NCBI GenBank assembly: GCA_041498815.1
Contig: JBGQJC010000053.1
Span: 1-10,037 of the forward strand
Direction of reading: 5' to 3'
DNA: 10,037 bases
DNA from: DATDPM01 sp041498815
Lineage (GTDB): Bacteria > Pseudomonadota > Alphaproteobacteria > DATDPM01
Made by a program: the position numbers and the translations under genes. Below, one piece after another: positions 1-5,570 of this stretch; positions within the stretch are counted from its first letter, which is position 1; each line of letters begins with the position of its first letter. The notes under the pieces were generated by a model. That model worked only from the letters and a program-made list of their open reading frames with translations. It was not told the origin of the DNA and made no database searches.

Positions 1-2
1 AG

Positions 3-311
3 GCGAACGTGCCTTACGACGAAGTGTACGAGCTCGACGACATCAACAACGATTTCGCCAACACCGACGTTGCCTTCGTCATCGGCGCCAACGACATCAC
101 CAATCCCGCCGCCAAGACCGATACCAAGAGCCCCATCTACGGCATGCCGATCTTGGACGTCGGGCGCTCGCGCACCGTGCTGTTCGTCAAGCGCTCGCTC
201 GCCTCGGGCTATGCCGGCGTCGACAACGAGCTCTTTTACAAGGACAACACCATGATGCTGTTCGGCGACGCCAAGAAAATGGTGGAGGGCATCAACAAGG
301 CGCTGGGCTGA
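3..311 (+). CDS. pntB: NAD(P) transhydrogenase subunit beta, C-terminal part
   Basis: This is the last 102 residues of PntB, the membrane subunit of proton-translocating transhydrogenase. The enzyme passes hydride from NADH to NADP+ using the proton gradient. The reading frame is already open at base 3, so the true start and all membrane helices lie outside the window. The visible part belongs to the cytoplasmic NADP(H)-binding domain III. It shows the conserved GANDITNPAAKTD stretch, then SPIYGMPIL, and the typical carboxy end SGYAGVDNELF, DNTMMLFGDAKKM. The stop is TGA at 309-311. The pntA genes would be expected upstream on the same strand. The gene faces rpsU and shares the hairpin at 334-358 with it. 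The identification is secure because domain III is very strongly conserved. Confidence 0.97.
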   Translation, partial: ANVPYDEVYELDDINNDFANTDVAFVIGANDITNPAAKTDTKSPIYGMPILDVGRSRTVLFVKRSLASGYAGVDNELFYKDNTMMLFGDAKKMVEGINKALG

Positions 312-333
312 TCGAATGCGCCGGAAACACGAA

Positions 334-358
334 AGCCGCGCTCTTCGCGAGTGCGGCT
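334..358 (-). terminator. hairpin terminator between pntB and rpsU
   Basis: A ten-pair stem (arms 334-343 and 349-358, one G-T wobble) closes a TTCGC loop. Read on the - strand it is followed by a T-rich stretch (TTTCGTGTTT), so it best fits a terminator for rpsU. On the + strand it sits 22 bases after the pntB stop without a T run, so it may only protect the 3' end of that transcript. Confidence 0.65.
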
Positions 359-384
359 AGGTGACGATGCGGCGATTTGGGCCG

Positions 385-591
385 CTAGTAGCCTTCGCGC
401 TCCATCCTTTTGCGCATCAGCTTGCGGTAGCGCCGGACGGCCTCGGCCCGCTCGCGGGCTTTCCGTTCGGACGGCTTTTCATAGGCACGGCGGAGCTTCA
501 TTTCCCGGAACACGCCTTCGCGCTGCATCTTCTTCTTCAGGGCGCGCAGCGCCTGATCGACGTTGTTGTCGCGAACGATAACCTGAACGAT
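385..591 (-). CDS. rpsU: 30S ribosomal protein S21 with no canonical start codon
   Basis: S21 is a small basic protein of the 30S subunit, sitting near the mRNA exit and the anti-Shine-Dalgarno end of 16S rRNA. The sequence is almost a family consensus: QVIVRDNNVDQALRALKKKM, then REMKLRR, YEKPSERKA, and the basic tail ending RKRMEREGY. Homology places the first residue at codon 586-588, which is GTT, or at 589-591, which is ATC. A clear AGGAG (- strand, 604 to 600) lies 8 bases before the ATC and 11 before the GTT. No ATG, GTG or TTG occurs in any frame between this site and the conserved region. The only upstream in-frame ATG is at 702 and would add a 37-residue unlike-S21 extension. I chose ATC at 591. 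The product is certain; the start codon is inferred. Confidence 0.93.
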   Translation of the reverse strand: MVQVIVRDNNVDQALRALKKKMQREGVFREMKLRRAYEKPSERKARERAEAVRRYRKLMRKRMEREGY

Positions 592-603
592 GTTGCGTAC
601 TCC

Positions 604-637
604 TGTTCGTGATCCGGGAATATTCGTGGTCCGGGAA
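604..637 (-). repeat. 17-bp imperfect tandem repeat in the rpsU leader
   Basis: Bases 604-620 and 621-637 are two adjacent 17-bp units that agree at 15 of 17 positions. They differ only at the second and ninth base. The inner copy touches the rpsU ribosome binding site at 600-604, so the repeat lies in the probable 5' untranslated leader of rpsU. Confidence 0.75.
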
Positions 638-803
638 GTCGAAATCTTTGCGGGGCCGCCTGGGTCGCAAAGGCCGGGCTTTCTAACACGGCCCCGGCCC
701 ATTGTGAAGTACCGGAAAGTAGTTAAGGGGGGCTTTAAACCGGCGGTTCTGGGCCGTCATTCGGCCTTCCGGTCCCGCCGCGGGTGGCGATTCCGTGACG
801 GCT

Positions 804-832
804 TTGACCTTCGCCTCACCGGCCCTCATATT
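804..832 (+). promoter_or_regulatory. probable sigma-70 type promoter of def
   Basis: A -35 box TTGACC (804-809) is followed, after 17 bases, by CATATT (827-832). An overlapping alternative -10 is TATTAA at 829-834. Transcription would begin at about 839-841, on or within the ATG of def. The same TTGACC hexamer forms the -35 of the trcR promoter candidate in this window. Confidence 0.5.
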
Positions 833-838
833 AAACCC

Positions 839-1408
839 ATGGCGATATTGAAGATCGCGAAGATGGGCCATCCGGTGCTGCGCCAGCGGGCCAAGCTGGT
901 CGCGGACCCCAAGGCGCCGGAAATAAGGCGGCTTGTCGAGGACATGATGGAGACGCTGGAAGACGTCGGCGGCGCCGGGTTGGCCGCCCCCCAGGTTCAT
1001 GTGCCGCTTCGCGTCGTCCTCTTCAGCGTGCCGATGGAGCGCATCCTGGAAGAGCCGGGCGCGGAACCGGTGCCGCTCACCGTTCTCATCAATCCGGTGG
1101 TGACGCCGTTGACGCAGGAAACCGAGCTCGGCTGGGAAGGCTGCCTGTCGGTGCCGGGACTGCGCGGCGTGGTGCCGCGATGGACCAAGGTTCGTTATAC
1201 CGGCGTGACCTTGGACGGCGATCCGATCGACCGCGAGGCCTTAGGGTTTCACGCGCGCGTCGTCCAGCACGAATGCGACCATCTCGATGGCATTCTCTAT
1301 CCGATGCGGATGACGGACCTTTCGCTTCTGAGCTACACCGACGCCTTGCGCCATGGCTTGCCGGAACTGGTGCCGGCCAGATTCGACACCGCGGGCAGCA
1401 TCCCGTGA
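839..1408 (+). CDS. def: peptide deformylase
   Basis: This enzyme removes the formyl group from the N-terminal methionine of new proteins as they leave the ribosome. It is a 189-residue metalloenzyme. All three family motifs are present: GAGLAAPQ (residues 45-52), EGCLSVPG (100-107) and HECDH (144-148). Metal ligands are Cys102, His144 and His148, with Glu145 as catalytic base, so the enzyme looks active. The ATG at 839 starts MAILKIAKMGHPVLR, the usual beginning. The open frame extends upstream to 590, but that part lacks family similarity. No Shine-Dalgarno sequence precedes the ATG (TTAAACCC is directly upstream). The coq9 gene follows after 19 bases and is probably co-transcribed. The more common alphaproteobacterial partner, fmt, is not here. 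Confidence 0.97.
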   Translation: MAILKIAKMGHPVLRQRAKLVADPKAPEIRRLVEDMMETLEDVGGAGLAAPQVHVPLRVVLFSVPMERILEEPGAEPVPLTVLINPVVTPLTQETELGWEGCLSVPGLRGVVPRWTKVRYTGVTLDGDPIDREALGFHARVVQHECDHLDGILYPMRMTDLSLLSYTDALRHGLPELVPARFDTAGSIP

Positions 1409-1427
1409 GAAGCAAAGGGACCGGAGG

Positions 1428-2087
1428 ATGAGCGATCCTGGCAATTCCGAAACGCATCGGCTGCGCGAACGTGTCTTGCTTGCGGCCCTTGCCCATGTGC
1501 CGTTCGACGGCTGGTCGAAGGCGTCCCTGGCAAAGGGCGCCGCCGATGCCGGCCTCGGCATCGATGCCGCCCGTCTCGCTTTCCCGGGCGGAGTAGCGGA
1601 GCTCGTCGATTACTTCAGCACCTATACCGACGAGAAGATGAACGCGGTTCTGGCCGCGGAGAACCTGGAGACGATGAAGATCCGCGACCGCATCGGCACG
1701 GCGCTCCGCGTGCGCCTGGAATTGCTGGCGCGCCACCGCGAGGCCGTGCGCCATCTGCTCGCCCATTTCGCTTTGCCGCAGAACGCGCCGCTCGGGATCA
1801 AGTGTTTGGCCCGCACCGTGGATGCGATCTGGCGCGCCGCGGGGGATACGGCCACCGACTTCAGCTTCTATACCAAGCGCACGACGCTGGCCGGCGTCTA
1901 TACCACGACGCTTCTCTGCTGGCTCGACGACGATTCGGACGGCTTCCACGACACCTTCGCCTTCCTCGACCGGCGCATCGACGATGTGATGGAACTCCAC
2001 AAGGCGCGGGAAAAGCTGTCGCGCGGCTTCGGCGATCTGGCAGGGCGCCTCGCCGGTCTATTCGGCGGCACGCCGCCCCGGTCCTAG
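1428..2087 (+). CDS. coq9: COQ9-family ubiquinone biosynthesis protein
   Basis: COQ9 proteins have a TetR-like fold but bind lipid instead of DNA. In mitochondria COQ9 presents quinone precursors to the hydroxylase COQ7; the bacterial homologues are thought to act similarly. This one has 219 residues. It begins with an HTH-like helical segment (about 11-60, RERVLLAALAHVPFDGWS, then FPGG at 52-55). The family's diagnostic C-terminal block, DFSFYTKRTTLAGVY followed by WLDDDS, spans about 144-170. The tail (about 185-215) is amphipathic, consistent with membrane contact. A GGAGG abuts the ATG with no spacer, too close to act as a normal site; AAGGGA at 1415-1420 is 7 bases away and more plausible. 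The gene follows def by 19 bases and ends 6 bases before the convergent purE stop. Confusion with a TetR repressor is possible by fold, but the C-terminal block argues against it. Confidence 0.93.
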   Translation: MSDPGNSETHRLRERVLLAALAHVPFDGWSKASLAKGAADAGLGIDAARLAFPGGVAELVDYFSTYTDEKMNAVLAAENLETMKIRDRIGTALRVRLELLARHREAVRHLLAHFALPQNAPLGIKCLARTVDAIWRAAGDTATDFSFYTKRTTLAGVYTTTLLCWLDDDSDGFHDTFAFLDRRIDDVMELHKAREKLSRGFGDLAGRLAGLFGGTPPRS

Positions 2088-2093
2088 GTGCTT

Positions 2094-2594
2094 TTACGCT
2101 TCGGGATCTTCGACCACCGCCGCGGTTTGGCGGGCGCGGAATCCATCGAGCGCCTTGGCCACGCGCTTGTCTGACAACGCGAGAATTGCCGCGGCCAAGA
2201 GTGCGGCGTTTGCCGCCCCCGACTTGCCGACCGCCAATGTGCCGACCGGAATCCCGCGTGGCATTTGCGCCATGGACAAAAGCGCATCGAGCCCGCCCAA
2301 GGCCTTGCCGCTTTCGAGCGGCACGCCGAGAACGGGAAGTGCGGTGAGCGCCGCGATCGTTCCCGGCAGGGCGGCGGCCATTCCGGCGCCGGCGATCACG
2401 ACCTTGATTCCGCGCCCGGCCAATGCCTCGACATAGGACGCCAGACGGCGCGGCGTGCGATGGGCCGAAAGCACCTTGGCTTCGCTCGCAATCCCGAGCT
2501 CGGAGAGGACATCGCGCGCCTGGCGCATGACCTCCCAGTCGGATTTGCTTCCCATGACGATGGCAACGAGAGGCGTCTTGCGCGCCTTTGGCAT
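2094..2594 (-). CDS. purE: N5-carboxyaminoimidazole ribonucleotide mutase
   Basis: PurE moves the carboxyl group of N5-CAIR to carbon 4, giving CAIR in purine synthesis. This protein has 166 residues, a normal class I length. Visible landmarks are MGSKSDWEVM (14-23), SAHRTP with the catalytic His45 (43-48), PVLGVP (87-92) and QMPRGIPVGTLA (110-121). The usual loop GAGGAAHLPG reads GAGMAAALPG here, so two otherwise conserved residues, Gly72 and His75, are Met and Ala. I used the ATG at 2594 because GGGGAGA lies 10 bases upstream. The ATG at 2633 would add 13 residues and has no ribosome binding site. The usual partner purK is not downstream: the next gene is coq9 on the opposite strand, 6 bases away. 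The assignment to PurE is firm; full activity is less certain because of the loop. Confidence 0.92.
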   Translation of the reverse strand: MPKARKTPLVAIVMGSKSDWEVMRQARDVLSELGIASEAKVLSAHRTPRRLASYVEALAGRGIKVVIAGAGMAAALPGTIAALTALPVLGVPLESGKALGGLDALLSMAQMPRGIPVGTLAVGKSGAANAALLAAAILALSDKRVAKALDGFRARQTAAVVEDPEA

Positions 2595-2649
2595 CGGCTT
2601 GAAATCTCCCCGGGTTCGCGCGAAGCGGGCCATTATAGGGGGGCACTTG

Positions 2650-2669
2650 CCCCTGGCAAGCGCCAGGGG
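2650..2669 (-). other. perfect inverted repeat upstream of purE
   Basis: Two perfect 8-base arms, CCCCTGGC and GCCAGGGG, enclose a 4-base loop. The element is 56 bases upstream of the purE start, in the 208-bp region between purE and the divergent GGDEF gene. It could be an RNA hairpin in the purE leader or a dyad operator. No T run follows on either strand, so it is not an intrinsic terminator. The remainder of 2595-2802 becomes AT-rich near 2755-2775, where a promoter for the GGDEF gene is likely, but I see no clear -35/-10 pair. Confidence 0.4.
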
Positions 2670-2802
2670 AATCCTTGAAAACCGCGCGCGCCTTGGGTCC
2701 GGCTACCACCGAGTGGATAGGGTTTTCCGCGAGTTTTACCGGGATTCGGACGTCGAATTTTGTTAATCATTTATCCGCAGCTTCGAGGGTAAGGTGCGGC
2801 AC

Positions 2803-3534
2803 ATGAAGATCGGTGAATCGAATCGCCTGAGGAACTCCGGCGGCTTGGCCCGCGTCGCCGAAACCGGAAAAACCGCCCGCGGCGGGGACGCTGGCTCGTC
2901 CGAAGGCATCGCCGACACCACCACCATCCTCGGCATCCCCGAGCACGAGCTGACGGCGCACGTCAAGGCGGCGATCATGCAGTTGATGGCGGAGGTCGAC
3001 CGGCTGCGCCGCGAATTGCAGCAGAGCCAGTCTCGCATCGCTTATCTCGAAAACCTGGCGGACCAGGACACGCTCCTGCCGGTGGCGAACCGGCGGGCTT
3101 TCGTGCGCGAGCTCACCCGCATGATGGCGTTCTCGGAACGCTATGGATCGCCGGGCAGCGTGCTCTATTTCGACATCAACAACATGAAGGACATCAACGA
3201 CACCCGCGGCCACGGCGGCGGCGACGCCGCGCTCGCCCATGTCGCCGATAGCCTGGTCAAGAGCACGCGCAGTTCCGACGTGGTGGGAAGGCTGGGGGGC
3301 GATGAATTCGCCGTGATTCTCGCCAACGCCGATCAGGCGACCGCGAACGAGAAGGCGATGCTTCTGGCCGGCGCCATCGAGAAGACGCCGTTCCTTTGGC
3401 AAGGCCGCGAGATCAAGATCGGCGTCTCGGTCGGCGCCTATACCTTCCGCGGCGGCGAGCAGGCCGGCGACGCGCTGGACGCCGCCGATCGCGCCATGTA
3501 CGAGCGCAAACAGGCGAAACCCGAAAAACCGTGA
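2803..3534 (+). CDS. diguanylate cyclase, single GGDEF domain
   Basis: The protein makes cyclic di-GMP from two GTP. It has 243 residues. Residues 1-45 look disordered. A helical, probably coiled-coil segment follows (about 50-85, with LMAEVDRLRRELQQ). The GGDEF domain runs from DQDTLLPVANRRAF (87-100) to the end. The active-site motif GGDEF is intact (165-169), as is metal-binding Asp124 in FDINNMKDIND. An inhibitory I-site RSSD (156-159) lies exactly five residues before GGDEF, so product feedback is expected. No membrane segment or sensor domain is visible, so it should be cytoplasmic and may dimerise through the coiled coil. The ATG at 2803 has TAAGG eight bases upstream; an in-frame GTG at 2794 behind GAGGG is the alternative start. 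The gene ends 3 bases before the convergent ydcH. Confidence 0.93.
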   Translation: MKIGESNRLRNSGGLARVAETGKTARGGDAGSSEGIADTTTILGIPEHELTAHVKAAIMQLMAEVDRLRRELQQSQSRIAYLENLADQDTLLPVANRRAFVRELTRMMAFSERYGSPGSVLYFDINNMKDINDTRGHGGGDAALAHVADSLVKSTRSSDVVGRLGGDEFAVILANADQATANEKAMLLAGAIEKTPFLWQGREIKIGVSVGAYTFRGGEQAGDALDAADRAMYERKQAKPEKP

Positions 3535-3537
3535 CGG

Positions 3538-3738
3538 CTACGCGATAATGTCCGGGAGCAGCTTGCTCTCGATACGCGCGATCTGATCCTTCAACACCAG
3601 CTTGCGCTTCTTCAATCTTTGGATCTGCAAGGGATCGTAAGGTCCGCGCTCGATAAGTTGCTGAACGATGTCGTCGAGATCCCGATGCTCGCTCTTCAAT
3701 TCCGCGAGCTGCTCCTGCAACTTCTCCATGTCAGGCAT
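3538..3738 (-). CDS. YdcH/DUF465 family small protein, copy 1
   Basis: This is a 66-residue YdcH-like (DUF465) protein of unknown function. Nearly the whole chain is predicted helix and coiled coil: LQEQLAELKSEHRDLDDIV (residues 7-25), then a short turn with GPYDPLQIQ, then the family block RLKKRKLVLKDQIARIE (41-57). A helical hairpin is the likely fold. The start could be Met1 or Met4; only a weak GGGG precedes Met1. The gene lies 95 bases after ubiX on the same strand. That gap contains a GC-rich dyad (about 3781-3809) and no clear T-rich terminator, so read-through from ubiX is possible. A second copy lies at 4605-4769 on the other strand. Confidence 0.88.
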   Translation of the reverse strand: MPDMEKLQEQLAELKSEHRDLDDIVQQLIERGPYDPLQIQRLKKRKLVLKDQIARIESKLLPDIIA

Positions 3739-3833
3739 CGCACCCCAACACCGTTCGGCAGCACGTCAATATACCATTTTGGGGCCGGCGCCGGAACGGG
3801 GTTGGCCCCCGATTTCCGGGCGGGTTCGGGCGC

Positions 3834-4448
3834 CTAATCGGCGTCGTTCCCGCCCACGATCCGGACCGGTTTTCCGCGTCCCTGGTCGCGCCAGCGCCGC
3901 ACGTTTCCGGTGTCGATCGAAAACAGGTCGAGCACCCGCCCAACCGTGTGGTCCACGATATCGTCGATGCTCTCCGGCCGGGCGTAAAAGGCCGGCAACG
4001 GCGGGGCGACGATGGCGCCCAAATCCGAGACCGTCAGCATATTGCGCAGATGCCCCGAGTGAAGCGGCGTCTCGCGCACCAGAAGCACGAGGCGCCGCCG
4101 CTCCTTGAGCATCACGTCGGCGGCGCGGGTGAGAAGGGTCGTGGTTACTCCGGTTGCGATCTCGGCCAAACTCTTGACCGAGCAAGGCGCCACCACCATC
4201 CCGTCGCTTTGGTAAGAACCGCTCGAGATCGGCGCCGCCATGTTGTCGGGGGCGTACCAATGGCTGGCGAGCGCGCGCACGGCCGCCGCCTTGTACGAGG
4301 TCTCGCAGCCCAACGTCGCTTCGGCGGGCCCGGTCATGACGAGATGGGTTTCAATCGATAGTTGGCGCAGCACCTCGAGCAGGCGCACGCCATAAATGAC
4401 GCCGGACGCGCCGCTGATGCCGACCACAATCCGTTGCGCCGCGCTCAT
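3834..4448 (-). CDS. ubiX: flavin prenyltransferase UbiX
   Basis: UbiX joins a dimethylallyl group to FMN, giving prenylated FMN, the cofactor that UbiD decarboxylases need, including the ubiquinone pathway enzyme. The 204 residues show the flavin-binding GISGASG near the N terminus (10-16), APISSGSY (72-79), VVAPCSVKSLAEIATG (85-100), RETPLH (125-130) and APPLPAFY (148-155). These are the usual FMN and phosphate contacts, so the enzyme should be functional. The last 25 residues after the core are a polar extension. Ribosome binding is weak (AGG about 8 bases before the ATG). The ubiD gene is not in the window. Together with coq9 it points to a ubiquinone-based respiratory chain. A related Pad1-type role in aromatic acid decarboxylation cannot be excluded from sequence alone. 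Confidence 0.95.
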   Translation of the reverse strand: MSAAQRIVVGISGASGVIYGVRLLEVLRQLSIETHLVMTGPAEATLGCETSYKAAAVRALASHWYAPDNMAAPISSGSYQSDGMVVAPCSVKSLAEIATGVTTTLLTRAADVMLKERRRLVLLVRETPLHSGHLRNMLTVSDLGAIVAPPLPAFYARPESIDDIVDHTVGRVLDLFSIDTGNVRRWRDQGRGKPVRIVGGNDAD

Positions 4449-4521
4449 GGCGCAAGCCTATGGATGGCCGCGGGAGAAAGCGGCATTAACCATGACGGAT
4501 CAGGATCTTGCGAGATCGCCC

Positions 4522-4551
4522 TTGGCAAGATTTCGTCCGGGCGCTTAAGAT
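4522..4551 (+). promoter_or_regulatory. candidate promoter of the second ydcH gene
   Basis: TTGGCA (4522-4527) is followed after 18 bases by TAAGAT (4546-4551). The -35 matches the consensus at five of six positions and the -10 at four. Transcription would start near 4558, leaving a leader of about 47 bases before the ATG at 4605. Confidence 0.4.
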
Positions 4552-4604
4552 AATGCATCAGCGTTTTGTGACGGGCACCAATGACCCGAAAGGGAGGAGG
4601 CCTC

Positions 4605-4769
4605 ATGGGATCTGGAAATCATATCGCATCCCTGAAAGACAAACACGCCGAACTGGAAAACGCCATCGAACTCGAAAACAGCCGTCCGCTCCCCGACGAA
4701 ATGCTCATCCAGGAGCTGAAACGGCAAAAACTCCGAATCAAAGACGAAATCACCCGATTCAGCGGCTGA
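4605..4769 (+). CDS. YdcH/DUF465 family small protein, copy 2
   Basis: This 54-residue protein is a second DUF465 member. It has IASLKDKHAELENAIELE (7-24), a turn containing RPLPDEM, then the family block IQELKRQKLRIKDEITRF (35-52). The block aligns with the one in copy 1, so the two are paralogues, but this copy is shorter at both ends. The start at 4605 is well supported by AGGAGG at 4595-4600, four bases upstream. A more distant in-frame ATG at 4581 would place that site inside the coding region and is rejected. The function is unknown. The protein is likely soluble and wholly helical. It is followed by the hairpin at 4790-4815, which it shares with the convergent trcR. Confidence 0.88.
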   Translation: MGSGNHIASLKDKHAELENAIELENSRPLPDEMLIQELKRQKLRIKDEITRFSG

Positions 4770-4783
4770 GCGGCCAAGCTCAG

Positions 4784-4815
4784 AAAAAACCCGCGGGTTT
4801 TAATCAACCCGCGGG
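4784..4815 (-). terminator. intrinsic terminator of trcR
   Basis: Arms 4790-4799 and 4806-4815 form a perfect ten-pair GC-rich stem around a six-base loop. Read on the - strand the stem is followed at once by six T (the A run at 4784-4789). It begins 34 bases after the trcR stop. Each arm contains the self-complementary octamer CCCGCGGG, so alternative pairing is possible. On the + strand no T run follows, so any effect on the ydcH transcript would be weaker. Confidence 0.85.
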
Positions 4816-4849
4816 GTAAAGGCCGTCCATAAATTTCCGTGAACGATCG

Positions 4850-5404
4850 CTAGGCCGCCGGGCTTTCCGGGGCCGGCGCCTTGGCCCGGCGCTGGGCGCG
4901 CTCGACCGCCGCGATCAACTCTTTGGGCGAGCACATGCCGAGTTCGACCGGGCTCCGGGGCCTGATGTTGGCCGTGTTCCAATGGGTGCGGTCGCGCACC
5001 GCGTTGATTGTGGCCTTGGTGGTGCCGATCAATTTGGCAATTTGCGAATCGGTCAACTCCGGGTGGTGCTTCAAGAGCCATGCGATCGCATCCGGCCGGT
5101 CGTTGCGCTTGGCGATCGGCGTATAGCGCGGCCCTTTGGAACGCAGCGGCGGCATCGGGATCGTGGGCTCGGCCAGCGTCATGCGATACTTGGGATCGGC
5201 CACCGCGCGTTCGATTTCGTCTTGGGTCAACTGGCCGTTTGCAACCGGATCGAGACCGGTCATGCCCGGCGCCACTTCGCCGTCCGCGATCGCCTGCACT
5301 TCGAGCGGATGAAGGCCGCAGAAATCCGCGATCTGCTCGAAAGTGAGCGCGGTATGCTCGACCAGCCAAACGGCGGTTGCCTTGGGCATGAGGGGTAACG
5401 CCAA
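4850..5404 (-). CDS. trcR: cell cycle transcriptional regulator TrcR (DUF1013)
   Basis: TrcR is an alphaproteobacterial DNA-binding protein annotated as a cell-cycle regulator. The 184 residues begin MALPLMPKATAVWLVEHTAL, the standard opening. An N-terminal helix-turn-helix-like part (about 18-42, LTFEQIADFCGLHPLEVQAIA) is followed by a linker with DPKYRMTLAEPTIP. A second helix-turn-helix then spans about 117-140 (LTDSQIAKLIGTTKATINAV), leading into RTHWNTANIRPRSPVELGMC. The start is TTG at 5404: AGGAGG stands five bases upstream and homology begins exactly there. The first ATG (Met6) would cut off conserved residues. The gene has its own promoter candidate (5513-5541) about 100 bases upstream and a strong terminator. 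The family is confident; the regulon is not known from this sequence. Confidence 0.93.
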   Translation of the reverse strand: MALPLMPKATAVWLVEHTALTFEQIADFCGLHPLEVQAIADGEVAPGMTGLDPVANGQLTQDEIERAVADPKYRMTLAEPTIPMPPLRSKGPRYTPIAKRNDRPDAIAWLLKHHPELTDSQIAKLIGTTKATINAVRDRTHWNTANIRPRSPVELGMCSPKELIAAVERAQRRAKAPAPESPAA

Positions 5405-5512
5405 CGAAGCCTCCTTTTTTTATCGGCAGTGCCGGTCGGATCAGAAAAAACGCCGTCTTCCGCCCGTCCCCGGCCGGCGCGGCAGCGTTTGGCACCCTTT
5501 GGAATTGCCTAA

Positions 5513-5541
5513 CATATAGGGCGAGACCCGCGACCGGTCAA
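5513..5541 (-). promoter_or_regulatory. probable sigma-70 type promoter of trcR
   Basis: On the - strand, TTGACC (5541 to 5536) and TATATG (5518 to 5513) are separated by exactly 17 bases. The pair lies just beyond the quinone oxidoreductase stop at 5571. Transcription would start near 5506, so trcR would have a leader of about 100 bases. That leader holds GC-rich dyads, a T6 run (5450-5445) after a short CGCCG/CGGCG pairing, and an A7 run next to the ribosome binding site. Confidence 0.6.
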
Positions 5542-5570
5542 AGGCAACCTCGCCTAAAATCGCGGAAAAA

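Noticed and set aside
592..702. 37-residue N-terminal extension of S21 from the ATG at 702
   Set aside because: It has no S21 similarity, contains the tandem repeat and the ribosome binding site itself, and would make S21 much longer than the family. Kept only as the alternative to a non-canonical start.
590..838. Upstream extension of the def frame
   Set aside because: No similarity to deformylase before MAILKIAKMG, and this region carries the rpsU leader and the def promoter.
1089..2000. 303-codon open frame on the - strand opposite def and coq9
   Set aside because: Both + strand genes are certain from motifs; the antisense product shows no family features and is typical of high-GC shadow frames.
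1861..2709. 282-codon - strand frame overlapping purE
   Set aside because: It is out of frame with purE, whose motifs are unambiguous; the product is arginine-rich and featureless.
3781..3809. GC-rich dyad between ubiX and ydcH as a terminator
   Set aside because: GGGGCC/GGCCCC arms exist, but no T run follows on the - strand, so an intrinsic terminator is not supported.
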